Source: Spirosoma oryzae
Lineage (GTDB): Bacteria > Bacteroidota > Bacteroidia > Cytophagales > Spirosomataceae
Assembly: GCF_003002825.1 (NCBI RefSeq)
Contig: NZ_PVTE01000001.1
Location: forward strand, 248,001 to 312,000
Reading direction: 5' to 3'
DNA: 64,000 bases
The notes under the pieces were generated by a model. It did no database searches. It had not been told where the DNA came from and saw only the letters and a program-made list of their open reading frames with translations. The position numbers and the translations under genes were made by a program. Shown here one piece after another: positions 63,406-64,000 of this stretch (position 1 is the first letter of the stretch; each line of letters begins with the position of its first letter).

Positions 63406-64000
63406 ATGAATACACCTTCGCTGACGCAGCTTTTCCCCGCCGACGATCAGATTCCGGTCGCGTATCGTATTGAACCCGTACACCAGCGGGAGTATCTTAT
63501 CAATGGTGAAATGCGGCAGTGGGACGGCCCCACGACCGATGTTTACTCACAGATCGGCGCGCCCGATGCCGATGGTACTATCAAGCCCCGGCTGGTCGGC
63601 AGCTTCCCCGTCGGCACGGAAAAGGAAGCTATGGAAGCCCTCGACGCGGCCGTAGCCGCCTACGACAACGGACGGGGCGAATGGCCCACCATGTCGGTGG
63701 CCGGGCGTATTGCCTGCATGGAAACCTTCGTGGGCAAGATGCTCGAACAGAAACAGCGCGTTGTGTCGCTGATGATGTGGGAGATTGGCAAGAACCTCGC
63801 CGATTCGACCAAAGAGTTCGATCGCACCGTAAAGTACATCTACGATACCATCGACGCGTTGAAGGACATCGACCGGGCCGGATCGCGGTTTCGGGTGGAG
63901 GAAGGGATTATCGGGCAGATTCGCCGGGCTCCGCTGGGGGTTGTGCTAGCGATGGGACCGTTTAACTACCCCCTCAACGAAACCTACACGACGCTCATCC
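63406..64000 (+). CDS. NADP-dependent glyceraldehyde-3-phosphate dehydrogenase-like protein (GapN), 3' truncated
   Basis: ATG 63406 (MNTPSLTQLFPADD); the frame stays open to the window end, leaving about 198 residues visible. Non-phosphorylating GAPDH is an aldehyde dehydrogenase that oxidises glyceraldehyde 3-phosphate to 3-phosphoglycerate with NADP. The segment KPRLVGSFPVGTEKEAMEAL and then APLGVVLAMGPFNYPLNETYTT is the GapN version of the ALDH P-x-N-x-P-L motif. The catalytic cysteine and cofactor loop lie beyond the window. The symbol is left empty because only the N-terminal third is present. Confidence 0.85.
   Translation, partial: MNTPSLTQLFPADDQIPVAYRIEPVHQREYLINGEMRQWDGPTTDVYSQIGAPDADGTIKPRLVGSFPVGTEKEAMEALDAAVAAYDNGRGEWPTMSVAGRIACMETFVGKMLEQKQRVVSLMMWEIGKNLADSTKEFDRTVKYIYDTIDALKDIDRAGSRFRVEEGIIGQIRRAPLGVVLAMGPFNYPLNETYTTLI

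Overview
The window is a continuous stretch of a Bacteroidota chromosome, most likely order Cytophagales near Spirosoma/Fibrella/Rudanella. This placement is my inference. It rests on moderately high G+C, a type IX secretion (T9SS) C-terminal sorting domain, several promoters of the Bacteroidota form TTTG/TTG-N18-20-TAnnTTTG, LytTR/LytS two-component pairs, M61 and DUF1080 proteins, and AlaRS, PyrE, MurI and FabG sequences of Cytophagales type. I found no rRNA, tRNA, CRISPR array, transposase or phage genes. The window opens inside alaS and ends inside a gapN-like aldehyde dehydrogenase gene.

Layout. 1-9.8 kb: alaS; a Bcr/CflA-type exporter; an organic-peroxide module (ohrR-ohr) with a readable promoter and operator; a large MscS-type channel; an outer-membrane barrel protein flanked by two copies of a palindromic repeat; and a secreted DUF1080 protein. 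9.9-13.3 kb: a five-gene operon (ABC ATPase, permease, YtrA-type GntR repressor, anchored beta-rich protein, DoxX-like protein) with a YtrA-type operator just before its first codon. 13.6-18.1 kb: a membrane-anchored thioredoxin-like protein overlapping a double-receiver hybrid histidine kinase, then a GAF histidine kinase. 18.5-26 kb: a KAS III enzyme with a textbook promoter, cspA, a candidate 36-residue membrane peptide, an M61 peptidase, an alpha/beta hydrolase, an alcohol dehydrogenase and an exported Gfo/Idh/MocA oxidoreductase.

26.0-34.0 kb: an envelope efflux and signalling cluster. It holds DUF2147, TolC-type channel, HlyD-type adaptor, MacB/LolE-type permease, LolD/MacB-type ATPase, a LytS-type kinase and a LytTR regulator. 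The kinase and regulator genes are separated by an AT-rich DUF4143 ATPase gene that carries its own palindromic control region. Next to it is a short decayed remnant of a Gfo/Idh gene tail. 34-47.3 kb: DinB-like protein, ABM monooxygenase, two divergent M20 peptidases, murI, a second LytTR regulator, an ABC-F protein with one degenerate ATP site, a VapBC-type toxin-antitoxin pair, an SDR, a disulfide-oxidoreductase-fold flavoprotein, OsmC, pyrE and a CBS/CorC membrane protein. 47.5-64 kb: a NatAB-like exporter, small envelope proteins, an erythromycin-esterase-like protein, a VWA-like membrane protein, fabG, a glycerophosphodiesterase-like protein, an SDR, and a 1394-residue T9SS cargo with two amino-acid-identical NPCBM modules.

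The most unusual intergenic feature is the number and variety of hairpin elements. At least six unrelated families occur, several with arms made of short 8-10 bp tandem units. Many sit at 3' ends and probably act as terminators, and one supplies the last codons of a gene. Best candidates for follow-up are the split LytS/LytTR efflux cluster with its palindrome-controlled ATPase, the YtrA-type operon, the thioredoxin/hybrid-kinase overlap, and the hairpin families.
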